Assembly: GCF_002101375.1 (NCBI RefSeq)
Contig: NZ_CP015207.1
Span: forward strand, 248,001-312,000
Source of the DNA: Sporosarcina ureae
Lineage (GTDB): Bacteria; Bacillota; Bacilli; Bacillales_A; Planococcaceae
Direction of reading: 5' to 3'
Length of the DNA stretch: 64,000 nucleotides
A program made the translations under genes and the position numbers. The notes below the pieces were generated by a model that did not search any database, was not told where the DNA came from, and worked only from the letters and a program-made list of their open reading frames with translations. Of the stretch, positions 18,351 to 27,486 are shown one piece after another (within the stretch, counting starts at the first letter, position 1; each line of letters begins with the position of its first letter).

Positions 18351-19025
18351 ATGAAAACCATTTTGCTTATTGATGATGAACAACGCATGCTCGATCTGCT
18401 AGAACTATTCCTCGCTCCACACGGATATCGCTGTTTGCAAGCAACCGACGGCCAAAAAGCACTTGAAGTGTTCAAAACGGAGGACGTACATCTCGTACTC
18501 CTCGATGTGATGATGCCTGGCATGGATGGATGGGAAGTTTGCCGTAGAATTAGAAAAATTTCAGATGTACCGGTCATTTTATTAACGGCTCGTTCCGATA
18601 AATCAGATGTGGTGAAAGGACTCGACCAAGGTGCGGATGATTATATTACGAAACCATTTGACGAACGCGAACTCACAGCAAGAGTACGTGTGGCATTGCG
18701 ACGTACAGAAGAAGATAATCAACCAAAGACTATTCAAGAAGGCCCATTTACGCTTGACTTAGAATCGTATTCCATCCTCTATGACACGCATGAAGTTCGT
18801 CTTACGTTAAAGGAATTCTATATTATAGAAGCGATGATGAACCGGCCAAACCGCACATTCACACGGGAAGATTTGCTTCAAGTCGCTTGGGAATATGACA
18901 CGTATACAGAAGTCCGGACAGTCGATTCCCATATTCGAAATCTACGGGATAAGTTGAGGAAATCTCATTTTCCTATCGAAGAGATTTTGGTGACGGTTTG
19001 GGGGATCGGATATAAGTGGAGATAA
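18351..19025 (+). CDS. OmpR/PhoB family response regulator
   Basis: 224 aa. The receiver domain has the acidic pair DD near residue 9, phosphoacceptor Asp52 in LLDVMMPGMDGWEV, and Lys in the ITKPFDE motif. The winged-helix output domain ends with VRTVDSHIRNLRDKLR and VWGIGYKW. GGTGAT lies 5 bases before the ATG at 18351; an upstream start at 18339 is poorer. It is the cognate partner of the adjacent kinase. Its 3' two thirds (from 18588) are duplicated at 45861-46298. Confidence 0.93.
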   Translation: MKTILLIDDEQRMLDLLELFLAPHGYRCLQATDGQKALEVFKTEDVHLVLLDVMMPGMDGWEVCRRIRKISDVPVILLTARSDKSDVVKGLDQGADDYITKPFDERELTARVRVALRRTEEDNQPKTIQEGPFTLDLESYSILYDTHEVRLTLKEFYIIEAMMNRPNRTFTREDLLQVAWEYDTYTEVRTVDSHIRNLRDKLRKSHFPIEEILVTVWGIGYKWR

Positions 19026-19095
19026 CAAGAACTTTCCAATTTATAATTATCGTTCACCATATTCACGCTACACATCGTGCCATAAAGATAGAAAA

Positions 19096-19123
19096 GGCTA
19101 CTTTCCACGAATGGAGAGTAGCC
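19096..19123. terminator. Bidirectional terminator (left copy)
   Basis: GGCTACT...AGTAGCC with extended TCC/GGA pairing, A-run on the left. It lies between the response regulator and the convergent antiporter fragment; the same hairpin is at 46369-46396. Confidence 0.75.
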
Positions 19124-19166
19124 TATTCTTAGTGATCTGTGCCGAGGACAGACCGAGGTGTTTTTC

Positions 19167-19631
19167 CTAATTACGTAAAATAACATACACTAGATACACG
19201 ACGTATGCTACAGCTAACATCAAACCTTCACGCTTACCAATTTTGAAGCCGGTTCTAGCGAATAACAACAATACTAACGTCAATACAAGCATAATGATCA
19301 CGTCGATAAATACTTTATCGTTCACGGCGATCGGCGTAATGACAGAAGACGCCCCGAGAACGAACAGGATGTTGAAAATATTGCTCCCTACGATATTTCC
19401 CAAAGCGATTTCACTTTCTTTTTTCAAGGCTGCTGAAATCGAGGTAACCAGTTCAGGTAAAGAGGTACCGATGGCGATGATCGTGAGACCAACCAATGTT
19501 TCACTCATGCCTAGAGAATAAGCGATTGTCGTAGCATTATCGACAACCAAATCTCCTCCGAAAATAATTGCCGCCAACCCAACTAGTGTAATAAGGATAT
19601 TCTTTCCCCACTTCACATTATCAGTGGCCTG
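19167..19631 (-). pseudogene. Truncated CaCA antiporter (C-terminal half)
   Basis: 149 residues identical or nearly so to the C-terminal half of the 317-aa antiporter at 46440-47393. It retains the second alpha-repeat (GTSLPELVTSISAALKKESEIALGNIVGSNIFNILFVLG) but has lost about 168 N-terminal residues including the first alpha-repeat. No ribosome site or promoter lies before the apparent start (a GTG inside the original gene). It is a duplication stub at the left island junction and should not be functional. Confidence 0.92.
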
Positions 19632-19655
19632 AATGTCGTCAGGACTTCTTTTTTG

Positions 19656-20054
19656 TTAAGAATTTTTTATATTTGTTTCGCTAATCTGTAAATCTTTATA
19701 TTCTTTATATTCTTTTCTAATGTCATAAAAAGTTATGATTAACAAGATCCAAACAACAGGGCTAGATAATGATATACCTACTTGCGAAACACCACCTAAT
19801 AGAGTAAATACAATAAGAACAGTCAACAAATAAGATGTAAGTGCAATTTGAAATAAGTAACCATATTTTAGAGATTCATTTTTAAGATAACGATTCTCAA
19901 AAAAACCTCCAAGTAAAATAAGCAAAATAAGCCCTATGAATAGTAGTTTGGGAATGTAAAACAATTCATTAAAGTTTGAAAAAAAGTCATAAGCCAATAG
20001 TACAGTAATATGCAGCACTAGTAATACAATTAAGAACGTATGTCTCCTTTTCAT
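19656..20054 (-). CDS. Hypothetical membrane protein, 132 aa
   Basis: Four predicted membrane helices: one at the N-terminus after MKRRHTF, two in the middle, one near residues 95-115, followed by a charged tail (YDIRKEYKEYKDLQISE). AGGAG lies 9 bases before the ATG at 20054. It is more AT-rich than the flanking genes and starts within 25 bases of the left repeat, so it belongs to the incoming DNA. I do not recognise a family. Confidence 0.6.
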   Translation of the reverse strand: MKRRHTFLIVLLVLHITVLLAYDFFSNFNELFYIPKLLFIGLILLILLGGFFENRYLKNESLKYGYLFQIALTSYLLTVLIVFTLLGGVSQVGISLSSPVVWILLIITFYDIRKEYKEYKDLQISETNIKNS

Positions 20055-20294
20055 TTAAAGTATCTCCTATTTGTTTACTATACGAGTTAACAGCAAAATA
20101 GGATTCAGTAAATTTTCCTATTTACAAATAATTAGTTAAATAGATATACGTTTATATAGGATGTCTAGTTAAGGTAAATGAAATTTGTTTAAGTTATAGT
20201 TTTAATTTCTTCAACAATAAAAAATACTGACAATTCTCAAAGGTGTATAAAGGAGCATTCCTGTTAGAAGCTTTTTCGGGGACTTGAACACAAA

Positions 20295-20367
20295 GAGCCC
20301 TCTTGGTATGATACGGGGTGTCAAATCTGCACGAATTGACCCCTAATTTAAATACCAAGGAGGGCTC
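20295..20367 (+). promoter_or_regulatory. Inverted repeat that covers the IS110 transposase ribosome site
   Basis: GAGCCCTCTTGGTAT (20295-20309) is complementary to ATACCAAGGAGGGCTC (20352-20367) with one bulge. The right arm contains the AAGGAGG ribosome binding site of the transposase, so a transcript that enters from outside would hide it. The start codon follows at 20371. Confidence 0.65.
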
Positions 20368-20370
20368 ACA

Positions 20371-21647
20371 ATGAATTTTACGCAAAATGCTAAGATTAAT
20401 CAAGTTACAGATAAAACGCTAGTCATCGAAATCGACATTGCCAAACGAACACATTACGCCTGTATGGTGGATGAGCGTGGACTGATCCTGAAGAAATCGT
20501 TCCCTGTACATCAATCCAATCAAGGATTCTAATACTTCTATGAATGTATTCTAGACGCTAAGAAACAATTCGGTTAAAGCGATGTCATCATTGGCATCGA
20601 GCCTACCGGTCACTATTGGCTCAATTCGGCTTACTTTCTCGACGATCGGGGCATCCCCCTCGTCGTATGTAATCCCATGCATGTAAAGAAATCCAAGGAA
20701 CTTGACGATAATCTTCAGACGAAGAACGACGCTAAGGATGCCCTTGTCATCGCACGTCTAATGAAAGATGGTCGTTACAACTATCCACGGAGATTAAGAG
20801 AAATAGAGGCTGAATTACGTGTCGGTTCGACACTGATAGGCAACCTTACTGAAGAATTGAACACGATTAAAAACAAGATGATCCGATGGACTGATCGGTA
20901 TTTTCCTGAATTCCAAACAGTATTTCCGTCCTTTGGAAAATGGTGCTTGCCGATTTGGAATGTACCCCATTCCCGTGTGAGATAGCGAATCAGGAACCGT
21001 CAGAACTACTGGCAACCTAACGGACGGTTAAGGGGATGAAATCTTCCCAACTGCCAAAGACGAAAAAGCTCATTGTAAATGCGCGTACTTCTATAGGTGT
21101 AATAGAAGGACAACAGATGGCCCGTAATGAAATTGCCACACTTGTCCAGCGTTATCGCCAACTTGAGAAGGAGCTGGCATCACTTCAAGAACAGCTGACA
21201 GCGTTTATTCAGGCTACAGTTGAGTACAAATATCTCCAAACAGTCCCAGGACTTGGAGACGCAACCATTATTGATTTACTATCAGAAATCGACAGTTTTG
21301 CCCATTACAATCATCCACGTCAATTACTGAAACTGGCGGGATTGACATTGGGGGAGAATTCATCCGGAAAGCACAAGGGACAGAAACGAATTTCTAAAAG
21401 AGGAAGAAGCCAGCTGCGTGCACTGCTCTTCCGTGTCATGATGCCAATGGTGCGTCATAACCAGGCATTTAAACAACTGCACGAGTATTACACAACCAGA
21501 CAAGTAAATCCATTACGCAAGAAACAGTCCATCGTGGTTCTCTGCGGAAAACTACTGAAGGTACTGCACGCAATCTGTACGAAGCACATGGTGTTTGACG
21601 CTGAGCAAATGATGAGGGACATTCCCACGCTCGATAGAGCTGCTTAA
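20371..21647 (+). pseudogene. Decayed IS110 family transposase
   Basis: Starts MNFTQNAKINQVTDKTLVIE and keeps recognisable DEDD catalytic surroundings: IDIAKRTHYA, IGIEPTGHYW, KNDAKDALVIARL. The C-terminal domain has TVPGLGDATIIDLLSEI and LLKLAGLTLGENSSGKHKGQ. In-frame TAA codons at 20530 and 20575 and at least one frameshift near 20980 break it, so it is inactive. The C-terminal part (from 21036) is an open frame of 203 residues. It is the first element on the left side of the island. Confidence 0.9.
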
Positions 21648-22020
21648 GCACGACATTCTGAGGGAATGACTAGAAAATTGGATGACACGGAGAAGCTGGC
21701 ATTATATTATCCATACGACCAATGAGCCCCCAAAGGAGCTTAGCCAGCCTCCGCCTTATGACTAGACCGAACGAAGGTATGTAGGCGCTTTTGACGCCAA
21801 GAGACATGGGAGGGTACGTCATCATAAGCAATACGGAGATTCAAAGTGCATCGTATATAGCATCATCATCGCAACCAATATTATCCAGCGATGACAGCGT
21901 AGCGCACCCATGGACGTTTGAATACTCAAATATCTAATTATTATTGTTTATCAGCGTGTAAAAAACATTTTTTTGGCACCTTTACAACGGCTTAAACCGT
22001 TGATACATCAACATTTATAG
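21648..22020 (+). mobile_element. 3' non-coding tail of the IS110 element and spacer
   Basis: About 370 bases without a gene. The first ~300 bases are less AT-rich than the rest and directly follow the transposase stop, so they are probably the IS right end; IS110-family elements lack classical inverted ends, so the exact limit cannot be set. From 21950 the sequence turns AT-rich and runs into the IS3 remnant. Confidence 0.4.
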
Positions 22021-22022
22021 AG

Positions 22023-22324
22023 GGAGTGATTGTACATTCGGATCAAGGAAGTGTGTACACATCATACGCGTACCAATTCTGTATCAAGGATCATGATCTG
22101 ATCAGCAGCATGTCACGTCGAGAAAACTGTTGAGACAATGCGATGATTGAATCATTTCATTCAAGTCTAAAGTCTGAGGTATTTCAATACGTTAAATTTA
22201 ACTCACTACAAATTCAAGATGTAGTTGTACGAGTAATCGCTTACTTGAATTATTTTAATAAATAACGAATCCAAGAAAAATTAGGCTACCTGACACCGGT
22301 TATGGTGTCGCAGCAGCCTAATTA
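22023..22324 (+). pseudogene. IS3 family transposase remnant (OrfB C-terminus)
   Basis: One frame reads VIVHSDQGSVYTSYAYQFC, then RRENC-stop-DNAMIESFHSSLKSEVF and AYLNYFNK-stop-RIQEKLGYLTPV. These are the DDE integrase landmarks of IS3/IS150 OrfB, with the second Asp in the HSDQGS motif and the catalytic Glu in MIESFHSSLK. The W of the usual CWDN is a TGA here and a second stop follows later. The N-terminal part is gone. It cannot be active. Confidence 0.88.
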
Positions 22325-22374
22325 AGGTGTTTTATAGATGTCTCAAATCGCTATGTCAGTCTACTATATTACTT

Positions 22375-22905
22375 TTATTTAATAATTGCTTCTCGATCTT
22401 TAGCTCTAGACTTTCTAAGCTCTTCTAGCTCACTTCCAATAGGATAGGTAGGTAAATTGGGCTTAATTGCACCTAGCATTACTAACATAAGAGCTTCATC
22501 ATCCCCATCATTTCTAATGCCCCTATATATACCAGGAGGACTACTAATACAATCCCGGGCATTTAATTTAATTTCATGTACTTCACCTTCACTATTCTCT
22601 TGAATTAATGCAGTAACATTACCTTTTAAGACAAAAAATACTTCTTCTACATCATCATGTAAATGTAATGGACCTATGCAACCAGCGGGTAATACCATTG
22701 TACTGAGAGTGAAATTCTCTCCAGTAATAATATTGGAATCATTATTTGCAGTTGCACCACGACCTATATACCTCATTTGTGCTCTCCTGTATTTTGGGTT
22801 TATCTCCTCTTGAAATTTTAATACATTCCAATCCAAAGACCTGTCATCCAATTTAGCTACATACTTTTTTTCGAATTCTTCAATTGAAAACTTTTCATCT
22901 GCCAT
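22375..22905 (-). CDS. Cupin domain protein A
   Basis: 176 aa, one cupin_2 barrel. Motif 1 is GPLHLHDDVEEVFFVLKG, giving His, His and Glu as metal ligands. Motif 2 is PPGIYRGIRNDG, where the usual His is replaced by Arg, so the metal site would be incomplete. About two thirds of residues match cupin B at 45049-45579. GGGAGG lies 7 bases before the ATG. It is the last gene on the left side of the catabolic cluster. The role is unknown; cupins in such clusters act as dioxygenases, isomerases or sensors. Confidence 0.85.
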   Translation of the reverse strand: MADEKFSIEEFEKKYVAKLDDRSLDWNVLKFQEEINPKYRRAQMRYIGRGATANNDSNIITGENFTLSTMVLPAGCIGPLHLHDDVEEVFFVLKGNVTALIQENSEGEVHEIKLNARDCISSPPGIYRGIRNDGDDEALMLVMLGAIKPNLPTYPIGSELEELRKSRAKDREAIIK

Positions 22906-23407
22906 AGGTGAAACCTCCCTAATTTAGTTTTATATGAAAATTCGGACTAGTTTAGGTATATTAAATTGCGTAATTATAAGATATCTATAGAAATTAGAGT
23001 CACTATACGGATTAGACTCTATAGATTCATGAATACATAAAATGTTTAAATTCCCAGAAAACTATTTATTAAATAAACTTAGTTATTCCCAGAGAATCCA
23101 TATTAATGAAAACACCCCTTACAAATAAGGTCTTCAGCTTATAATTAGGGTTTACCGTGATGTTAAAAAAATATGGTTATATTATGAATTAGAATCCTGT
23201 AAATGAAAAAAGCTATTGGTAGGAGTAGCAATTCATTATAATTATTAAAATCTGGGGAGTATATTATTTCTATACAACCGCTTTCCATGGAATGGTAGTA
23301 GCGATTAATATTTTTGCATACTACCATTACCTACTTAGTTTGACCACCAAATTCAAAACCACTTCATAAAAGCCAAATCAGGAGACTAAAAAATAGCTAA
23401 GCAATGA
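22906..23407. other. AT-rich intergenic region, 502 bases
   Basis: No gene, RNA or repeat is seen. A weak relative of the island's 24-bp motif (GTTTTATATGAAAA, 22927-22940) lies 22 bases upstream of cupin A. The region must hold the cupin A promoter and the end of the transporter transcript. Confidence 0.35.
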
Positions 23408-24703
23408 TCAAATCGCCTGCATTTCTGATTGATTTTGAATCTTTTTCTTAGCCTCCTGAACTTCTTTGTTTTCTGTTTTAAGCGTAAACAAGTAAGCGAT
23501 GAACCCCAAAGCGGTGATAGCAATCAACATGATAAGCGACGGACCGAAGTCTCCTCCGTTAATATCGCGCATCCATCCCATCACATAACTAGAAAATCCG
23601 CCGAATATGTTCGTGAAACCCATGAGCCCCGCTGCACGACCAGCAGTTTCTGGCGTTGAAAATTGTACGATAAATAAGTTACTTAAATGAAAGATTCCTC
23701 CCAATGTTCCCATTGCAAGTCCTAATGCCAAAGCGGATATGATGGCGACCGAGACTTGTGTGGAAACCGTCAACAAGATTGCACAGGAAGCAAACAAGAT
23801 CGTTGCTATTAAACTAGGGCGCTTCGTTTTATCTGCTAAATAACCACAGATCAGAACGAAGCCAAGTGCAAACAACCAAGATAAGGATGTGATCCCAGTC
23901 ATAGCATCTACATCAAAATTCCTGGCTTGCATCAAGTACGTTGGCAGCCAAATACTAATGCCGAAAAATAAGAAAGAAGTGATCACCATACCGAACCAAA
24001 CAATCCAGTAACGGGAATCTTGAACGTAACTTTTCTTCTTTTCTTCAGTAACCGGAGTATCATCTTGTCTTATGTACGACAATTCTTCTTTGCTGACGCC
24101 CGGATGGCTTTCCGGTTCATTTCTAGTTAAGAAAATCAACATCGGCAATACAAGAAGTAAATTCAACCCAGCCAATATAAAGAACGTCGCATGCCAACTG
24201 AGCGTGGCAATGATCAATGAAATGAAAACTGCACCGATGGCAGGTCCTGCATAGTTACCCGAAATCCAGGAAGACTGCGCGCGGCCCAATTCGTTTTTGT
24301 TGAACCAAGTAGCGATGAATTTCCCACAGACCGGGATCATCATCCCTTCCCCGATTCCTAAGACAATCCGTGTCACCATGAACATTTCATAAGTGGTGGC
24401 AAATCCGCCTAGCAGCATTGTCACTGTCCAAATCGAAACTCCAATGATTGCTGTTTTGCGGGCTCCGAACTTATCAATGAAGAATCCCCAGAAAAAGTTG
24501 GAGATTGCATACGCTACCATGAAGATAAAGGTTAAGAAGCCAATCTTCGCATTCGCATTGGCTCCTGTCATTCCAAGATCACTTAGAAACTGTGGATCAG
24601 TCTGGACAATGGAAATTCCTAACTTGTCAATTTGTCCGAAAAACCATAGAAAGAAAATAGGCGTCGCTATATATAACCATCGTTTGTTGTTTTTGATATT
24701 CAT
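23408..24703 (-). CDS. MFS transporter, ACS (anion:cation symporter) type
   Basis: 431 aa, twelve membrane helices. Between TM2 and TM3 is the loop WGFFIDKFGARKTAIIGV, and GIGEGMMIPVCGKFIATWFNKNELGRAQS is the ACS-family pattern found in phthalate, hydroxyphenylacetate, glucarate and hexuronate carriers. It should import an organic acid together with a cation. GGAGG lies 7 bases before the ATG at 24703. It is the last of the transporter genes behind the ABC importer. The substrate cannot be read from sequence; an aromatic acid fits the cluster. Confidence 0.88.
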   Translation of the reverse strand: MNIKNNKRWLYIATPIFFLWFFGQIDKLGISIVQTDPQFLSDLGMTGANANAKIGFLTFIFMVAYAISNFFWGFFIDKFGARKTAIIGVSIWTVTMLLGGFATTYEMFMVTRIVLGIGEGMMIPVCGKFIATWFNKNELGRAQSSWISGNYAGPAIGAVFISLIIATLSWHATFFILAGLNLLLVLPMLIFLTRNEPESHPGVSKEELSYIRQDDTPVTEEKKKSYVQDSRYWIVWFGMVITSFLFFGISIWLPTYLMQARNFDVDAMTGITSLSWLFALGFVLICGYLADKTKRPSLIATILFASCAILLTVSTQVSVAIISALALGLAMGTLGGIFHLSNLFIVQFSTPETAGRAAGLMGFTNIFGGFSSYVMGWMRDINGGDFGPSLIMLIAITALGFIAYLFTLKTENKEVQEAKKKIQNQSEMQAI

Positions 24704-24817
24704 TTTCGTTCCTCCCATACTATCTTATTAAGGAATTTCACAATTGGAGACCCTAAACTTGTATACGATTCACTTTATTGAATTTAATTTTAGTTAATTA
24801 TCTAAAATACCTATCTC

Positions 24818-25564
24818 TTACCAGTAAACATATCGATTTCTTACATATAGTAGTAAGCGATCTAACCCATAACCAAAGAGTGATATAAAAATTACGACTG
24901 CCAACACTTTGCTTTGGGATAAGGTGGCCGATAAATAAACGAGAAAATATCCAATTCCATTATTTGAACTGATCATTTCTGTCAGTACAGCAATAACCAC
25001 CCCTATTGGGAGCGCAATTCGGAAACCTGTGAAAATTGATGGCATCGTTCCTGGCAAAAACACTTTCCAAAACAGCTTTCGATCGGTCGCCCCCATATTC
25101 TGACCAGACCAAACGTACAAATGATTTACACTTTTCGCACCGTAGTATGTACTCACTACTATAGGGAAAATGCACTCGAGAAAAATGGTAAATATTTTAG
25201 AACCAGAACCTAACCCGAATAGGAGTACAAATATAGGGTATAAAGCCACTCTTGGTATAGGATAACCTGCCGTGAAAATTGGTTGCATAAGGTCATCAAT
25301 AAATGATGACCGGCTCATTTGAATCCCAATTGGAATTCCAACGATTGCTGCAAGTAAGAAACCTACCAAGATCCGATAAATTGTAACTCCCATATTTGTC
25401 CATAGATCGCTTGTGGCAAGCAGCTCAACAAATACCAATAGAATTTCTCCAAGACCAGGGAATAACTGTCTTGGAAAAAGTTCTGCCAACACGAACCCTT
25501 GCCACAATAGAGCTATTAGTATTAACGCTAAATATTTCACAATAAATTTTTTTATCGCTTTCAT
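24818..25564 (-). CDS. ABC importer permease (NitT/TauT/SsuC type) 2
   Basis: 248 aa with five to six membrane helices and the family's EAA-type loop NMGATDRKLFWKVFLPGTMPSIFTGFRIA. N-terminal features (KYLALILIALLWQGF, LFPGLGEILLVFVELL) match the SsuC/TauC permeases. It is a paralog of the permease at 25630-26400; the two probably form a heterodimer. The family carries nitrate, taurine, sulfonates, and in some proteobacteria phthalate. Confidence 0.9.
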   Translation of the reverse strand: MKAIKKFIVKYLALILIALLWQGFVLAELFPRQLFPGLGEILLVFVELLATSDLWTNMGVTIYRILVGFLLAAIVGIPIGIQMSRSSFIDDLMQPIFTAGYPIPRVALYPIFVLLFGLGSGSKIFTIFLECIFPIVVSTYYGAKSVNHLYVWSGQNMGATDRKLFWKVFLPGTMPSIFTGFRIALPIGVVIAVLTEMISSNNGIGYFLVYLSATLSQSKVLAVVIFISLFGYGLDRLLLYVRNRYVYW

Positions 25565-25629
25565 ATGCGTCCTCCCTCTATGTCCTGGTGTCTATAGCGC
25601 TACAAGATTTCGTGACAACAATCGATCTA

Positions 25630-26400
25630 CTATCGATTTTGCCACCATAAGACCCTCCCCCTCAGACCGATTAACAATCGATCGAAAAGAAAACCTAACG
25701 CTGCGATAACTATGACTGCAGCAAGAACAATATCCGTACGGCCATATGCATCAGCATTCAGAATCATAAATCCTAAGCCTTTACCAGTTGATGAGCCAAT
25801 CATTTCCGATGAAAACATCATGACAAAAGTTAACGCAAGAGCAACACGCCAACCGTCAAATATTTTAGGGAGGGCCGCTGGAAGTACAACACGGTACAAC
25901 ATTTTGAACTTAGAAGCTCCCATATTTTCCGCTGACCATAGATAAAGTTTATTAATTCCTCGAACACCATCCAATGTTGCAATAAAACAAGGGAAAAAAG
26001 CACTCGTGAAAATAATCAGAATCCTTGTCGTATCTGTCACACCGAACCAAACTAAAAACACAGGAAGTAAAGCAATTTTAGGAATCGGATTGAAAAAAGA
26101 TACGACCGGATCAAAAAACCTTCCAATCGGTTGGAAAAATCCTGCTAAGATTCCCAACCCTGTTCCGAATAAAACAACCAGCAAAAACCCGACAATCGAT
26201 CGATATAAACTGATTCCTATGTGTGGAAATACTTCACCTGTCATAAAAAATTCACTAATAATCCCAAGAACAACTGCCGGGCTGGAGACATAGGTAGGAA
26301 ACCAATCCGTCATTGACAGTAGTTGCCATAACGATAAGAAAAGGAGAAGCTCCACCAAAGAAATAACTATAAAGCGACTTTTCTTAAAGCTACTCGGCAT
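25630..26400 (-). CDS. ABC importer permease (NitT/TauT/SsuC type) 1
   Basis: 256 aa, five to six membrane helices. The EAA loop reads NMGASKFKMLYRVVLPAALPKIFDGWRVA. It overlaps the ATPase gene by 11 bases, a sign of coupled translation. It continues the island's importer operon in order: binding protein, ATPase, permease 1, permease 2. Confidence 0.9.
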   Translation of the reverse strand: MPSSFKKSRFIVISLVELLLFLSLWQLLSMTDWFPTYVSSPAVVLGIISEFFMTGEVFPHIGISLYRSIVGFLLVVLFGTGLGILAGFFQPIGRFFDPVVSFFNPIPKIALLPVFLVWFGVTDTTRILIIFTSAFFPCFIATLDGVRGINKLYLWSAENMGASKFKMLYRVVLPAALPKIFDGWRVALALTFVMMFSSEMIGSSTGKGLGFMILNADAYGRTDIVLAAVIVIAALGFLFDRLLIGLRGRVLWWQNR

Positions 26401-27241
26401 TGGATTGACCTCCTATACTTTTCACATTTTCCTCCTCATGCAAAAGATCCCAAATATGATTCCGGTAATCAATAAAATCATAAGACTTTCGAATCGATAC
26501 ATCACGGGGTCTTGGTAATTCAATTTTCAAGATTTCCTTAACTACCGAGGGACGTTTCGTCAAAACAACGACGTAATCACTTAAATAAATCGCTTCTTCA
26601 ATATCATGTGTAACGAATATCACGCTTTTTTTCGATTCCGACCAGATCCTTTGAAGTTCCACTTGCATCGTCTCTCTAGTTTGGGAATCAAGTGCACCGA
26701 ATGGTTCATCCATAAGCAGCACTTTAGGGTCAAAAGCAAGCACTCTAGCAAGAGATACTCTCTGCTTCATGCCTCCCGATAACTCGGAAGGCAGATTGTC
26801 TTTGAATTCCCAAAGTCCGACAAGTTTTAAGAAGTATTCCACCCGCTCTTTGATATCAGCTTTGGGAAACTTTTGTGCTTCCAACCCCCATGCCACATTG
26901 TCGTAAACTTTGCGCCAAGGGAATAGGGTCGACTCTTGGAACATCATTCCCCTGTCCGGAGCAGGTTTGCCAACTTCTTCTCCTCGGACACTTACCACCC
27001 CTGATGTCCGTTCAATAAAGCCGCCAACAATATGAAGGAATGTACTCTTCCCACAACCACTCGGGCCGACAACACTTACGAACTCGCCTTCTTTTATATC
27101 TAAATCAATCCCTTTGATTGCTTCAATTTCTTCACCTTTACGTTCAAAGACCTTACGCAAGTTAGATATTTTAATCGCACTCTCTTTTGGCTCTACCTTA
27201 TTTACGGGAACAACTCTTGTCATTACGGATCCAAAACTCAT
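26390..27241 (-). CDS. ABC importer ATPase (NitT/TauT/SsuB type)
   Basis: 283 aa. Walker A GPSGCGKST, Q-loop FQEST, signature LSGGMKQRVSLAR and Walker B VLLMDEPFGALD are all present. GGAGGT lies 7 bases before the ATG at 27241; the longer open frame to 27283 has no ribosome site. A short N-terminal extension of about 30 residues precedes the core. It energises the two following permeases. Confidence 0.92.
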   Translation of the reverse strand: MSFGSVMTRVVPVNKVEPKESAIKISNLRKVFERKGEEIEAIKGIDLDIKEGEFVSVVGPSGCGKSTFLHIVGGFIERTSGVVSVRGEEVGKPAPDRGMMFQESTLFPWRKVYDNVAWGLEAQKFPKADIKERVEYFLKLVGLWEFKDNLPSELSGGMKQRVSLARVLAFDPKVLLMDEPFGALDSQTRETMQVELQRIWSESKKSVIFVTHDIEEAIYLSDYVVVLTKRPSVVKEILKIELPRPRDVSIRKSYDFIDYRNHIWDLLHEEENVKSIGGQSNAE

Positions 27242-27486
27242 TTTCGCCACCTCCGATAGAAATCCAACATTGAACTTTTTCAAATACAGACCATCCTAAA
27301 CAATTATACTTCGGTCTACTTGTGTCTTAAGTAAGTGACATAGTTAACCTAAAACCGTCGCATCTTTGTGACAATGGCTACCGGCCAGCATTGTAGCTTC
27401 CCTTTACTAAATTTGTAGAGAGTCTATTTCGGACTCCCTCTAAATTTAAATACTTTTGTCATTCACCCCACCCCTGATTGGCCAAG

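Larger units (their letters stand above)
18588..19631. repeat. Left ~1.04-kb direct repeat flanking the catabolic island
   Basis: This block covers the 3' part of the response regulator gene, its terminator and the 3' half of an antiporter gene. It recurs at 45861-46904 in the same orientation with a constant offset of 27,273 bases and no net indel. By eye there are about 28 base differences, mostly at third codon positions. Upstream of the copy the regulator is intact; downstream, at about 19631, the antiporter sequence stops abruptly. Confidence 0.95.
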
